Assembly: GCF_000350225.1 (NCBI RefSeq)
Contig: NW_005179363.1
Span: 194,984 to 258,983, forward strand
From: Chondrus crispus
Taxonomy: Eukaryota > Rhodophyta > Florideophyceae > Gigartinales > Gigartinaceae
Reading direction: 5' to 3'
DNA: 64,000 bases
Shown: positions 30,121 to 40,966 of the stretch, one piece after another
How the letters are laid out: the number at the start of each line of letters is the position of its first letter
How positions within the stretch are numbered: position 1 is the stretch's first letter
Made by a program: the position numbers and the translations under genes
The notes under the pieces: generated by a model
The model's input: the letters and a program-made list of their open reading frames with translations, nothing else
What the model was told of the DNA's origin: nothing
Database searches by the model: none

Positions 30121-32369
30121 CCCTTCTGGGCGGCTCAATTCGAAAAAGGGTCAATTGTGAAATCTGACGTTTGCATATTCCCGCTTTTGCACGTCTACAT
30201 CTTCCCCATGCCCCACCCCTCCTACGTTCATGCCCATTTATCCCGTTTCCAGTCCCCTCTCCACTCAAAAGCAGTGTCGAGGGCCTGCTGCACGCACATG
30301 CCACGCTCCATGCGCGCGCAAACAATTCCGCACAACCAAAGGATTGCCAAATGGAAAGCAGAGCGTACAAAGCTCGAGAAGGCAATGGAACTTCTGACAC
30401 GGGGTAGATCTGCTAAAGCGTTGTCGACTGAAACTGATGTTACTCCTGCTACCGTGTACAAGATAAAGCGAGCAATGAAAATGGTGTCGAAGAACGACTA
30501 AAAAACGGCTTCACCCGAAAACGCACTTTTCCGGCCGGTATACAGTTTTCTCAGGAGCTGAAGAAAGTTTCGTCGTTGACAGAACTATAGAAGCAGCTCA
30601 GAAGGGTTTTGCGGTCGATGGTTCGCTCATGAAGAGCATTCAGAGGGAAATAGCGGACGATGGGAGAAAAGCATATGGCAATCGTGTGCCTTCGTCGGAC
30701 GCAATCCGTTCCGTTCGAGTACGGCACCGAGAACTCATATACAGACCGCCGAACAGTTCTCGAAGGCGAAGTCTGCAGCGCAACATTCGGTTCATATTGT
30801 CAGTCTCAAAACAGTACTTGACAAACTTAGAACCGACATCTCATAGGTCTTTTCGGACCCGAGAAAATGGAACTGAGACAAACCGCTGTAAGCAGTGAGT
30901 ACGGACGAAAAGTAAAGTGTTTCACCTCTTCCCACAGCCACCACGGCGGGCATTAAGAGCTATAAGGGACCCGTGCAAGTATTGAGAGCTAAAATAGCGG
31001 TGGCAGCTTGTAGAAACATCGCCCGCCCTTTTTTAATTGCATCAGGAAAAAACGTTATGCTCTCTTGGCTCAAACCCCGTGACTCAGACGATTTCACCAG
31101 TGCTGACGGTTTGGTGCACTGGTTGTGCAATACAAATTTGTTTCTGGAAGAAACAGAGCTGGTTGTCACGAAACACGGTTCTGTGGACAAGGAGGTAATA
31201 ACAAAAGTTGTGCAGCCCATGAATAACTACGCACGTAAAACTGTGCCAGCAGATGAGCATATCCTGCTTCTCGTGGATGGTCACAGTTCGGGGCAAGGCG
31301 AAGCGTGGCTGCAGAAGTGTCAAAACTGCGCATTTTGGTTGTAAATCTACATGCAAATACGACCCACGTTCTCCAACCCTGTGACCAATCTGTCAACAAA
31401 ATATTTCATAAGACCCTCCTAAAGACACGAAACGAACTTCTAATGACTACTAATTTATCGTGGGTGAATTCAGCGATCAAGAGTAAGTGCGCAGTAGCGG
31501 GGCATCCGACATTGACCACCAACGTTTCCCGGAAGTGATTTGTCGAAGCTGGGTTGCGGCCGATGAGATTCCAGTTTCTAGACCGATTCGCACTAAGCGA
31601 AGTCATTGAGAACACTCCAACACATCTCCCTTCTAGCTGTCAAACGCAGAGTGGTCATGTTGCGTTGTGCGGCTCAATTGGGGAGATGAGATGTAAGTGG
31701 CGACAGGTTCTGGACCAAGTACAGACATTGACCAATGGAATGGGATCGGTGCAGAGTGCTTTGGCAGAGATTCAAGTCCTTCTTAGGGATAAATTCAAAG
31801 AATAAACTGTTAGATTCACAGATTTCCTCACTAAAGGTCGCGAAGGTGGCACAAAGGGGCCGTAAATCGAATGCAGCAAAAGCTACTCTGCGCAACATCT
31901 CCGAGCGCCATCAGGAGAGACAGTCTGCATCGGAAGCAGAGATGCTATTTTCAATTCGGAGCAGGGCATGGGATAATGTGCACAAGGGGGATCGTTACGT
32001 ATGCATGCGACGGGGACAAAGAAAATCACGTTCTGTCTACAGGCACTGTGGCGCCTCATCCGCAAAATAATTGCTCAGAGGATACTTGGAATGATATTCC
32101 GATTGGCTCATGTTCTAGTGCGCGGAAAGGCAGGGTTATTAAGGGCACAAAGAGGTGCGTGGACGATAGAACAGAAACGACCGCCTCTGGACTGATGCGT
32201 TTGTCAAATTTTCGCTAAACGTGTTCTGGGCCGTTTTATAACTGACCCACATTCGCGATTCTCGGTTCTCACGAGGCTTGGGGACAGTAAAAAATCGTTG
32301 TTTCAATTGGTGAATTCGGTGATTTTCGCCTCTGTGGAAACCGTTTCGAATTGAGGCCCCCAGAAGTGG
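30121..32369 (+). mobile_element. Pogo/Tigger-like DNA transposon relic 1
   Basis: Left end after TA (30119-30120) begins CCCTTCTGGGCGGCTCAATT. The reverse complement of the right end reads CCACTTCTGGGGGCCTCAAT, giving diverged inverted repeats of about 30 bp or more. The right TA appears to have mutated. Total about 2.25 kb, containing a decayed DDE_1-type transposase on the plus strand. Confidence 0.7.
30298..31805 (+). pseudogene. Pogo/Tigger-like (DDE_1) transposase, decayed
   Basis: The N-terminal helix-turn-helix has AKALSTETDVTPATVYKIKRA (30.38-30.48 kb). The catalytic region reads HILLLVDGHSSG near 31.26-31.30 kb, then VVNLHANTTHVLQPCDQSVNKIFHKTL near 31.33-31.42 kb, the known DDE_1 pattern of an LxxDG strand followed by the THxLQPxD motif. 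Frame changes or stops lie near 30.5, 30.9, 31.3 and 31.54 kb, so it is inactive. A C-terminal tail with basic/Gln-rich sequence follows to about 31.8 kb and perhaps to 32.2 kb in another frame. Confidence 0.75.
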
Positions 32370-35221
32370 TGCACGCCGTCAGGCTGCACAAGCAATGCGC
32401 TGATACAGTAGAGTAACCGCATATAGTGCCTCGCATACTCCAATTGCTCGCGGGTATGTGGGGTCTGGGAAACATCGGTAGAAATGTTAATCAAATTCGC
32501 AACTAAAACATCGGTGCATATGATACACTAACTTTTGTATCCTATCTGCAACTGTGAGTTAACTTTCAAAAACGGGAACCCAGGCTTTTTGTGTGAAGTA
32601 CCTCACAATTACAGTTTACTAAAACTAAAAAGTGAGATAGAACAAATGCGCAGGTCATGGAGAAACCCCACTTCTCAGAGTGTCTTAGCTTGCCGGAGTT
32701 TGCCCGATTTTGCTTGCCCCGAGCCATGCTGTCCACTACCATTGGCTACTGGGTGTTTTATTTGATTTGAGACTAAAGACGAGCCTACACTGCAAGCTCA
32801 AGTCATAGCGGTGTATAATGACAAATGTCAATCATATATGGGCCACTATTGTAATTTTGTAACTTTCAAATTTGAACGCTGTGATCACGTGGACGCTGTG
32901 CTCACACCTTCCCCAAAACTTCCTCAACTTCCAGGTTGGCGGGCACCTATGCACATGGACTCTCGCAGCGGTACCCAGCTGTACGAAGCACAACCTTTCC
33001 ACCCACCTTTTCTCTCAGGGGCCTGCCCAGTCAGAGGTGGACCTTCTTTCAGCAAATCCCAACCTTTCCGCCCGCTTTTTCCCTTGGAGGCAATGGATTC
33101 CACACTTCAATGTCCCACGCGCCGTTCTCCGCGCCTCTTGCGCATCTCCCTCACTCCTACCATTCGAAAGACGGAAGCCGCCAAGACAACGTCTCTCACT
33201 ATTGGTGCCTTCCCTGGGGTTCGCGTTTCCGACGTCACACTGTCCCGGCCTGTTACAATCCACCTCATTCACACGGGTGACAATGATCAGAATGTTTGTA
33301 CTCCAGACTCTGGAACTGTCGGTGAAAATCAAGCTCTGGGTCTAGACAGATTGCAACTAGATGGCGTCCGAGGTCCAGAAGATCGCGATACAGCCTCCAT
33401 TAGTGAGATAGAAGATGGTGCTGGTACGAAGGAAGCTGTGGACAGTCCCACAAAGGTCTTACCGTTCTTTCGGGCCTCTGTAAGGATGCTTTGAGTAATA
33501 TGGGGGACGTTTTGGGGTCTCAGACCGGCCGGTAACAAGAAGTTTATCATCTTTCGAGTGTTCTTTTTTCTTAAATTGTAATGACCGGCATCTGGACATG
33601 TCCAGGAAGATGTCCACTAACTTTACTGTACCAGTTTCGATGAGTTCCAAACCGCTCAGGAACAAGCATGCGCCGAACTTTAAAGTACTCCGAGCATCCA
33701 GCACATGACAAATGCTCCGAAGGACCCTGGCGACAAGTTTGGCACAACTAACAGGCCATTAGGACGTTCGGAACGGAACTTCGTACAGGAGATTTGTGCG
33801 GACGATGAGGAGACGCCTTGGACCCTAACTTGACCCTATCTTAGTTTTCGCGACATGTAGTCCTGATACGCGACGATTAAAGGGTCCAGTCCCGTCTCTC
33901 TCGGGTGGGACAAGAGTTGAGGAGAGCTGAACTTGAATCCAATGTTTCGAGGGATTACTTTTGGGTAATAATAGAAGGACGGCTCCACGACTCATCCGTT
34001 TGCGCTCGATTCTCTTTTCAGGGACATGTAGAAGACGTAGATCCCGCTGCAGCTCCTCTGTGCCACGGGGAGATCTGATTGTTTGACGAATCATTTCAGA
34101 GACGCGAAGTCTGTGTTTACGGCAGCGTTGGACATATGGATGCCGTCAGGTCAGAACGATCCCGAAAGGTTCGTGAACTTTCTCTCGAGGCATAGGGAAG
34201 TTTTCTATGCAAGCTCAAAACGCGCACTTATCATGTTTGTAGTGGTCCGGCTTGGGGCGCCCTTTGAAGATACTGTCTTCTCGGAGATTTCAAAAAAGGC
34301 CATGTTGCACGGAGGGTATGGGGCGGGGATGAATGCGCTGAGACGGGTAAGGCGGGGGAGGAAAGAGATGCACAGAATGGCCAAGGTGGCGCATATTTGG
34401 GAAGAAGGAAGAGAAATAGCAGTACAGAGATTGCGGAGATTGTGGAGAGATAAATATACAAGATCGGACAGGTTGTTTCCAGAATTTCAGCCCCGAGTGC
34501 ACATAATGTTGTGTCAACAAGCGCGACTCCGCTTGCCACTGGCGTTATTTCGACCTGACAGGAAGACAACTCAATGTTCTCTATTGTTGAGTGCGCACTA
34601 CGGGCGTAGGAGCGCGCTAAAAAGATCCCCGACAACGGAGCGTTCGTTGAAATTGCGCTCGCACGGTATGAAATGGCACTGACTGCGTACAAGAGCATGT
34701 TTAGTGACGATCGAGACTTTCGGGACAGGGTATAGTAACGTTACAATTGTTTAATGTTCTCTCTAACTTTTGTTGTGATTCAACATTGTTTTGTAATGAG
34801 TAAATGGACTCAATCCGCTTCTCCTGATATTTCTTTTGCGACGCCAAGAGCGAAACCTCCCCCGTATTACGTACAGTACTTGAACGTAACTTTCAACTTT
34901 GTGAAAACTGGTGCCCTCTTCAAATGCATATAAATAGAGTGGCTTGGGCTGGTTGGCATGTAGCACCCTTATAGATGCTTGTGGCGTCGGGGGACCAGAA
35001 GTAACATTTTTCCTCCCAAAAAATCCGGTGAGCGTACTGTGGTAGAGGTCTGGCTGTCGAGGTGGATTTTTGTAGGTGAGGAAGACGAGGGAGGCGAGAG
35101 ACGTAGGACTGACTCAGTATCACATGCCTATGTAGCGATGGACGTATCGATATGGCCGTAGGGAGGCGGGATGCCCTTATGGAGAAGTAACAGTGGGGGC
35201 TGATGGCGTGTGTAATATCAC
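32370..35221. other. Region of unrecognised open frames between transposon relics
   Basis: About 2.85 kb. Two plus-strand frames stand out: 32811-33494 (227 codons, Pro/Ser/Thr-rich, no motif) and 34083-34682 (199 codons from a non-canonical start, with a basic RRVRRGRKEMHRMAKVAHIWEEGRE segment). A shorter frame from ATG 33706 precedes the latter. None matches a family I know. Given the surroundings they could be accessory ORFs or decayed parts of further DNA transposons. No inverted repeats were found for them. Confidence 0.3.
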
Positions 35222-35317
35222 GTCCCTCCTGGGGGATTTATTTTAGATTAGGTCAAGATTGGATTAGGTAGTGTAGAGCCCGGCGCTCTACAGAACTACC
35301 ACGCGTGCTTACTGGTA

Positions 35318-37392
35318 CCTTCCGTTAAGACATGAATTGACAAAATTTGAAATCACAAAAGCTACCATTTTACTGCAGTGCGGACAGACTATTTGGGAAA
35401 TGTAAGCTAGAATTTAATCTTTTCGAGTGGTGTCGCTCAAATTGACTAGCACGGCGTACGCAACTCAGCGATATTGCGCTGGTTGAAGTATGGTTCTGGG
35501 GGCAGACTGTGTGCGTCCAGCTTTTCTATCTCTCTGCAGTGCCCAAAGGTGAATTGAGCGTTACGATTTTCTGATACAGGCATTTTCCGTAGTGCTGATG
35601 TGAGTATTACAGCTTTGTTGTTCAGTTTCCGCAGTGGCCCTCTTTTTACCTGCGAGGGTGTCGGTCTCGGAGGCCTAACTACTTTTTCCAAGATCTTGGT
35701 CACTCTGTACTTAGTTTTGGCAAGCATAGCAATTTCGGCAAGTGCTTTGCCTGCTGGTACGCACCCGTTACTGAGGTTGTGAATCCTTCTCATGAGTTTT
35801 TCGTTTTCGTATCGTGCAGATAGACTACTTGGGATGTTAGACTTCTGACCAGGCATATCTGAGCTTGGCAAGAAGGGGAACGACAGATGCGATTTTGGAG
35901 ACATCTCGGCACCAAAAGGAGCCATGAAGTGGAACTTCGTAGGCCACATCCCGCATTCGCTAAACGAACGCCGAGCTATGTCAGGTGAGATGGCTTGATG
36001 CCCCGCAACAGCCAGCATCACCTGGAAAGCAGTGTTGGTATATATCAGATGTCATAGATCTAGAATTTGTTTCCGAGTGGAACGAACGGCCCTGTGAAAC
36101 GTTTTGTTTGTTGACGGGTCGCAAGGCTTCAATATGTAATTCGTATTTGCAGGTAGCCGTACAACTACTATACTACTTCTCTGGCGGACACCTGGTCATC
36201 ATGGCCAGCATGATGCTGGGCTGTTGCGAGAGCTATGGCCATTAATTAATAGCAGAATAGTTAAATCGCGTGAACCCGTTTTCTTCGCGTGTTCAGTAAT
36301 GGTATGGGCTACCATGCAGATAATTTCGTGATCTACAAACCCATACTCGCTCACTACAATCTTGGGTTTCTCAGGAAACCATTTCCCGTTACAGAGACAG
36401 TGGGGCTTTCCCTGTGCATCGTTAAAGACGTTTTTGTCGAGAGGTTGCTTCTAAGATGGCATGACTCGCTTTCCTGACGCAATGAGGAAAAGAGGTGCAA
36501 CGTTTTCACATGCCGCTATGGTAATACCTGCAGTAAAATATTTTCCAGGATCCCTGATAGATTTTCAAGACCCGGTTGTGGCTGGCAGAGACAAAGCATG
36601 GATTTTTCCGAGCCCTCTAGAGACGGCATTTTCATCCCAGTTCCATATTCGCTGAGGATTGTCGAGAATACCAGGGGTTTTTGCTATGTGTATCAACGTG
36701 ATCCGCAGAGAGTCGATGTGGGCCACGTTTTCGGCATCCGGACGTGCTGCCGACACGTTTTCAGCAACACGAAATGTCAGATCACAATTGTGGGCCCGAA
36801 GTCTCCGTATTTGGTCTGGAGAGGGCAGTCTTTCTCGCACTTTTTCGCCCATCACTTGCAATTTGGACTTGCAGTGTCATCATTAGGTTATTGTCTACTG
36901 CAAAACCGTGACGAGAGGCGAAACGGCTTTTTCCACAATCATTTGTTCCTCGTGGTGGCTGAATACGGGCTGACGTCCTGGATGGTTGTTCTTGGTGTCC
37001 AGCATCTTTTGTAGTTGTTCTTGGTTTCCTGGTTCTTGACTGTGTTTCAGCCTATACGCAGTAGAGGTAGACACCCCGGTGTGATTAGTGACCTCTGCGA
37101 CTGAAGTACCATCACGCAGGAGTTGTAGAGCCGTTTAGCGACTCTTTCGCTCTGTTTGTCTGCGAGCCAGCCTTTTTTATGCGCCATGGTTTGCGCACGC
37201 ATGGATGGGGCCATCTCTGTCTATTATCAAAACGAAGCAGAACAATATGCTGTAGAGATCAAGAACTATGTTAGGGCGCAGTTTGAGCTCGGAGGCAGTA
37301 ATATCCATGTGACAAAACCGCGGGCCAGCCCCATCAGCTATTTTCAAGATTGTAAAATTGAGCCCTTTGTCAATTTGCGCCATTAGGGAAGG
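35318..37392 (-). mobile_element. Pogo/Tigger-like DNA transposon relic 2, nested in structured repeat A
   Basis: 2075 bp bounded by TA duplications (35316-35317, 37393-37394) within the word GGTACC on both sides. Left end CCTTCCGTTAAG and reverse-complemented right end CCTTCCCTAATG begin alike, and both contain ATTGACAAA about 17 bp in, so these are terminal inverted repeats. It interrupts copy A of the structured repeat, whose sequence resumes on the other side of the TA. The transposase inside is on the minus strand and decayed. Confidence 0.82.
35446..37187 (-). pseudogene. Pogo/Tigger-like transposase, heavily decayed
   Basis: Starts at ATG 37187 (MAHKKGWLADKQSERVAKRL, a pogo-type N terminus). 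A central segment reads NPQRIWNWDENAVS at about 36.64 kb, the DDE_1 first-Asp motif (YN/NxDEN). The C-terminal 190 residues (35446-36021) are open and include SPDIARRSFSECGMWPTKF, the conserved region after the catalytic core in Tigger/jerky transposases. Many stops and frame changes separate these blocks, so it is old. Confidence 0.65.
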
Positions 37393-38093
37393 TACCAGAC
37401 GTGTACTATACGCGTATCATACGTGTGTGGTCAGCACGGAACGATCGGCGCTGGCTACAGTAGTTCTACGGTACAGTCCGTACTGTAATGTAGTATGGTA
37501 GGACATAGTTGTATATTAAATACGCGAGTGGACCGACGGCGTCGAAGAGGGATAAGCACGGACTTGTCCATGATCATCCACCAAGTTCCAGCCGCCAGCT
37601 TACTCTAGACGCCCGCCTTCGGTTTAGTGCACGTTTAGAAGAGCGGAAGCGGGCAGAGGACGCGTGAGCACGCGAGAGAGTTTAGATCCGCCTCGGCCCG
37701 TCAGCGCTGGTACGTCACCAAGCGCTGCTCCGTGACTTCGAGGCGTAGATGGGCCCGCGCGTGCGCGGGTCCCCGTCCGATCCCGCTCCACCACGACGCT
37801 ACGCTACCCGGGCCTGCTTCCCGGTTCAGTAGCTGGTTATGCTTCCACCTTCTTCCCGCCGTTCGGGTCTGTCAAGAACTAGAAATACACCCGCTCGCCG
37901 TTGGGGTGTTCATGCTACAGCGTGCACGCCATAAAATGATAGCTGTCGGGGCTGATGGTCTTCACACATCATAATGCTGAGAGGCTGGAGGTGAAAGTGA
38001 TGTTGGCGGCGAGTTAGTGCGCACTATAGGATGTACGGCGGTTTGTAAATAAAAGGCGATTGGAGAGTTGGGTGGTTTATCCCTTCCTCTGTA

Positions 38094-40560
38094 TTGTGCC
38101 CATATATGGGCAGAAATGCCTAAAACGGGCAGTGGAATTGGCAAAAAGCTTAAGTTAAGATCAGAAACATCTGTACAAATGGTAAAGACGGTGGTTTGAA
38201 CCGTTTCTGAAAGTCTCACGCCTCATAAATAAGTCAATTATGAAATAAATATCATTTACCTTCCAACAGTAAGCATACACATGTAATTTCCACAATTTTT
38301 CGAGATCAGATTGGCTCTTGCTGGCTCTTCCATGCGATCTCGAAGTCCATTGTCACATCTCTCCGAAGGCTTTGGACTGAGAGAAGTCCTAATCAACTTT
38401 GTCTGTGTGGTTTCTTTGAGCCAAAATGTCGTCATCTGATCACGAGACAGAAGACATGTATTCCAGCGATGACGACATGCCCTTAACAGTTCTTGTTAGA
38501 CATGACAAAGGACTGTATTCGCAGGCACTATCTAATGTTGCAAGCACCACTGAAGATGGCGCGGTCTCTGAAGAGGACTGTGATTTGTCAGAGCGACCGC
38601 TTCGCAAACCTCGTAAACAGCCACCGTTCCCATCAGTGATTCCATCTTTTGAACCATTGGAATTCCCTGATACCAGAATACAAGATGTGGCAAACCCAAA
38701 CTTCGTGACATAGAGTTTAAAACTACAGCCATGTCAGTCTTTCAGCGATTCTTTTCTGACAAAATTCTTGAACAGACTGTTATGAATACCAACAGATACG
38801 CAGAAATCAAACAAGCAGATGCACCTAACAAAAGACCTTGGTCACCAATCGGTCTTAAGGAGTTAAAGGCTTTTATTGGCATACTTCTTTACATGGGCCT
38901 GCACAAAGAGAGAAGAATAGACGACTATTGGTGCCGTGATGAAGACACACTAACCCATCCAGTAACACAAATAATGTCGCTGCAGCGCTTTAACAAATTA
39001 AGCGCTTCTTGCATGTTTGTGACTCCACCACAGACAATGGCAAGTCTTTTTTCTTTAACAAGGTAGAGCCTTTGTTCACACATGTCAGGGAAGCACCAAA
39101 GGCTTTGTGGACACCAGGGTGCCGTGTTTCTGTAGATGAAATGATGATCACCTGTATGGGACGCTGTTCAGAGACAGTCCGTGTTAAGAACAAGCCAATT
39201 GGACAAGGGTTTAAGATATGGGCTCTCTGCGAAAGAGGATATGTGTATGAGTTCTTTCCTCATTCCAACAAATACAAATGGAAAGAAATGGAAGCCTACA
39301 AAGAAAAGGTTATGCACTCATCTGCTGTGGTGGCACGACTAGTGGAAAGTCTTCCTAGTAATAACGATGACAACCCTGTTATGTACCAAGTCAACATGGA
39401 CAACCAGTTCACAAGTGTGGCTCTGTTTAAGATGTTAAGATGTAAGAACGTCGGATGTGCAGGAACGACATGAGCAAATACTTCAGGCTTCCCTGCCGCT
39501 CTCAAGGTAAGAGGTGTACTTAGTTCTAAAATGGAATGGGACACTATTGCGTCAGTTGTGACCGACGACGTGAACTGTATTTGTTGGATTGATAATGGAG
39601 CTGTTTTGATGTTGTCAACTATTCATCCAGTTGGTCCTGGGTACACTGTTGTGAGAAACCGGAGAAGGCCAAGGGAGACCGCAACCAATGCAAAAAAGGT
39701 GAGAAAAGTTTTTGGTTCTAGTGCTCGAAAGGAACTGGCTATCCCACTAGTTGTTGATGACTACAATCATCATATGGGTGGCGTTGATATCGCAGACCAG
39801 CTTCGACCTAACTACGGTTGTCATTTAAGTGGTGTGAGGACCTGGCTTCCTCTCTTTTATTGGTTGCTAGATACATCTGTGTCTAATTCTTTTATTGCTA
39901 TTCGAAAGCATGACCGTGAGAGTTGGAGCAGCAAGTCAGCTCACAAAGCTTTTCGACGTGAAATTACTTGGAGCCTTATGAAGTCTACGATAGTTGAGAG
40001 TCCAAGAAGTACCACGGTTTCAGTTTGTAATCCTTTGAAGAGGCGTCGTATGAGCTCTGCAATGGCTCTTGGCGACATGAGATTGTCTACAAATGTACAA
40101 CACTTGCCAAGATGTATTCTTAATGATAACAGAAGAAAACGGTGTGTTCTATGCTAGTTTGGTATGCTGAGGCACAACAAGCCTTCCAGCAAAGCGCCAA
40201 AGACATTTGTCTACTGCACCAGCTGTGAAAGGGACACCTTTCTTTGTGTTGGCTCCGAGAGGAACTGTTTTGAAGCTTATCACACTGTCGGTGACCCCGT
40301 TTGTTATGTCATAGATCGCCAGTGCTAGTGTGAGGGCAGAGACTACCGGAGATCAATCAGTATGAAAGCAGTGAGGTGAGAAATGAGGTCTGAACCCTAG
40401 GTTTTTGCATGCATTAAATCGATTGGTGGATGCCTTTTGGCTTATTTGGCAACGGATTTGGAGATATTGGAAATGCAAGCTTCGTAACGGCAGGATGGAC
40501 TCATTGGCCCGGCTATAGAATAAATAATTTTAATTTTTTTGTACCCATATGTGGGCACAA
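38094..40560 (+). mobile_element. piggyBac-type DNA transposon relic
   Basis: A 2.47-kb unit between matching inverted ends: TTGTGCCCATATATGGGCA (from 38094) and, reading inwards from 40560, TTGTGCCCACATATGGGTA. Both ends contain an internal palindrome CCCAYATATGGG. The canonical TTAA target of piggyBac is not visible next to these ends, so either the target was lost or the true ends lie slightly outside. It encloses a decayed transposase on the plus strand. Confidence 0.65.
38426..40326 (+). pseudogene. piggyBac transposase (DDE_Tnp_1_7), decayed
   Basis: Begins MSSSDHETEDMYSSDDDMP, the acidic N terminus usual for piggyBac. The core reads IGILLYMGLHKERRIDDYW, then VSVDEMMITCMGRCSETVRVKNKPIGQGFKIW (first Asp and downstream motif), VNMDNQFTSVALFKML (second Asp) and DYNHHMGGVDIADQLR (third Asp). 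A Cys-rich C terminus with YCTSCERDTFLC and CFEAYH follows. Two frame changes (about 38.69 and 39.0 kb) and two in-frame stops (about 39.47 and 40.15 kb) make it inactive. All three catalytic Asp residues are still present, which suggests fairly recent loss. Confidence 0.88.
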
Positions 40561-40585
40561 CTTGCTTCGGAGGAAGGGATAGAGT

Positions 40586-40669
40586 GCAATGCACGTCCTC
40601 AAATTGCGCAACTTGCTCTGCGACCCCGCAATGCACGTCCTCAAGTTGCGCAACTTGCTCTGCGACCTC
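40586..40669 (+). repeat. 42-bp tandem duplication
   Basis: Two adjacent copies of a 42-bp unit beginning GCAATGCACGTCCTCAA and continuing GTTGCGCAACTTGCTCTGCGAC, starting at 40586 and 40628, almost identical, in the gap between the piggyBac relic and the PIF transposase gene. Confidence 0.8.
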
Positions 40670-40966
40670 GCAGAGCCACTCTGAAGTCCAAAGTATGCAC
40701 TATCGGTTCTGTACACTGTCCATGTAGTTGTTTTGTCGTGTTTTTCGCGTAAGGGCGCGCGTGATCAGATGCATCTATACAAGGGGCGGGTACGCGGCAG
40801 AAACGTTCAGTAAATTAAAGACGAGCACAAACAATGGAGGCCATAAGGCCCTTTACAATCATTTCCTTCTCCACCCCTTCCTCCTACAGAGTGAGTCGAC
40901 TTCGTTGTCTATCCAAATAAATGTCCCACCACCACTCCTTGCTCAGAGCGAGACTAATGTACCTGG

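Larger units (their letters stand above)
35222..37921 (+). repeat. Structured GC-rich dispersed repeat, copy A (split by a transposon)
   Basis: Copy A comprises 35222-35317 and 37395-37921, about 620 bp once the nested pogo/Tigger relic is subtracted. It shares with copies B and C the TTTAGATTAG start, a hairpin here GTAGAGC/GCTCTAC (35273-35279, 35285-35291), a second hairpin TACAGT/ACTGTA (37472-37477, 37482-37487), the TATTAAATACG word, GGACTTGTCC, the TAGATCCGCCTC core, the inner stem CAGCGCTGG/CCAAGCGCTG (37702-37710, 37718-37727) and a terminal CACCC/GGGGTG hairpin. No coding frame is conserved between copies. Function unknown. Confidence 0.7.

Noticed and set aside
37658-37772. Possible tRNA or snRNA gene in the structured repeats
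   Set aside because: Stems exist, but no cloverleaf, anticodon arm, or A/B box arrangement could be drawn.
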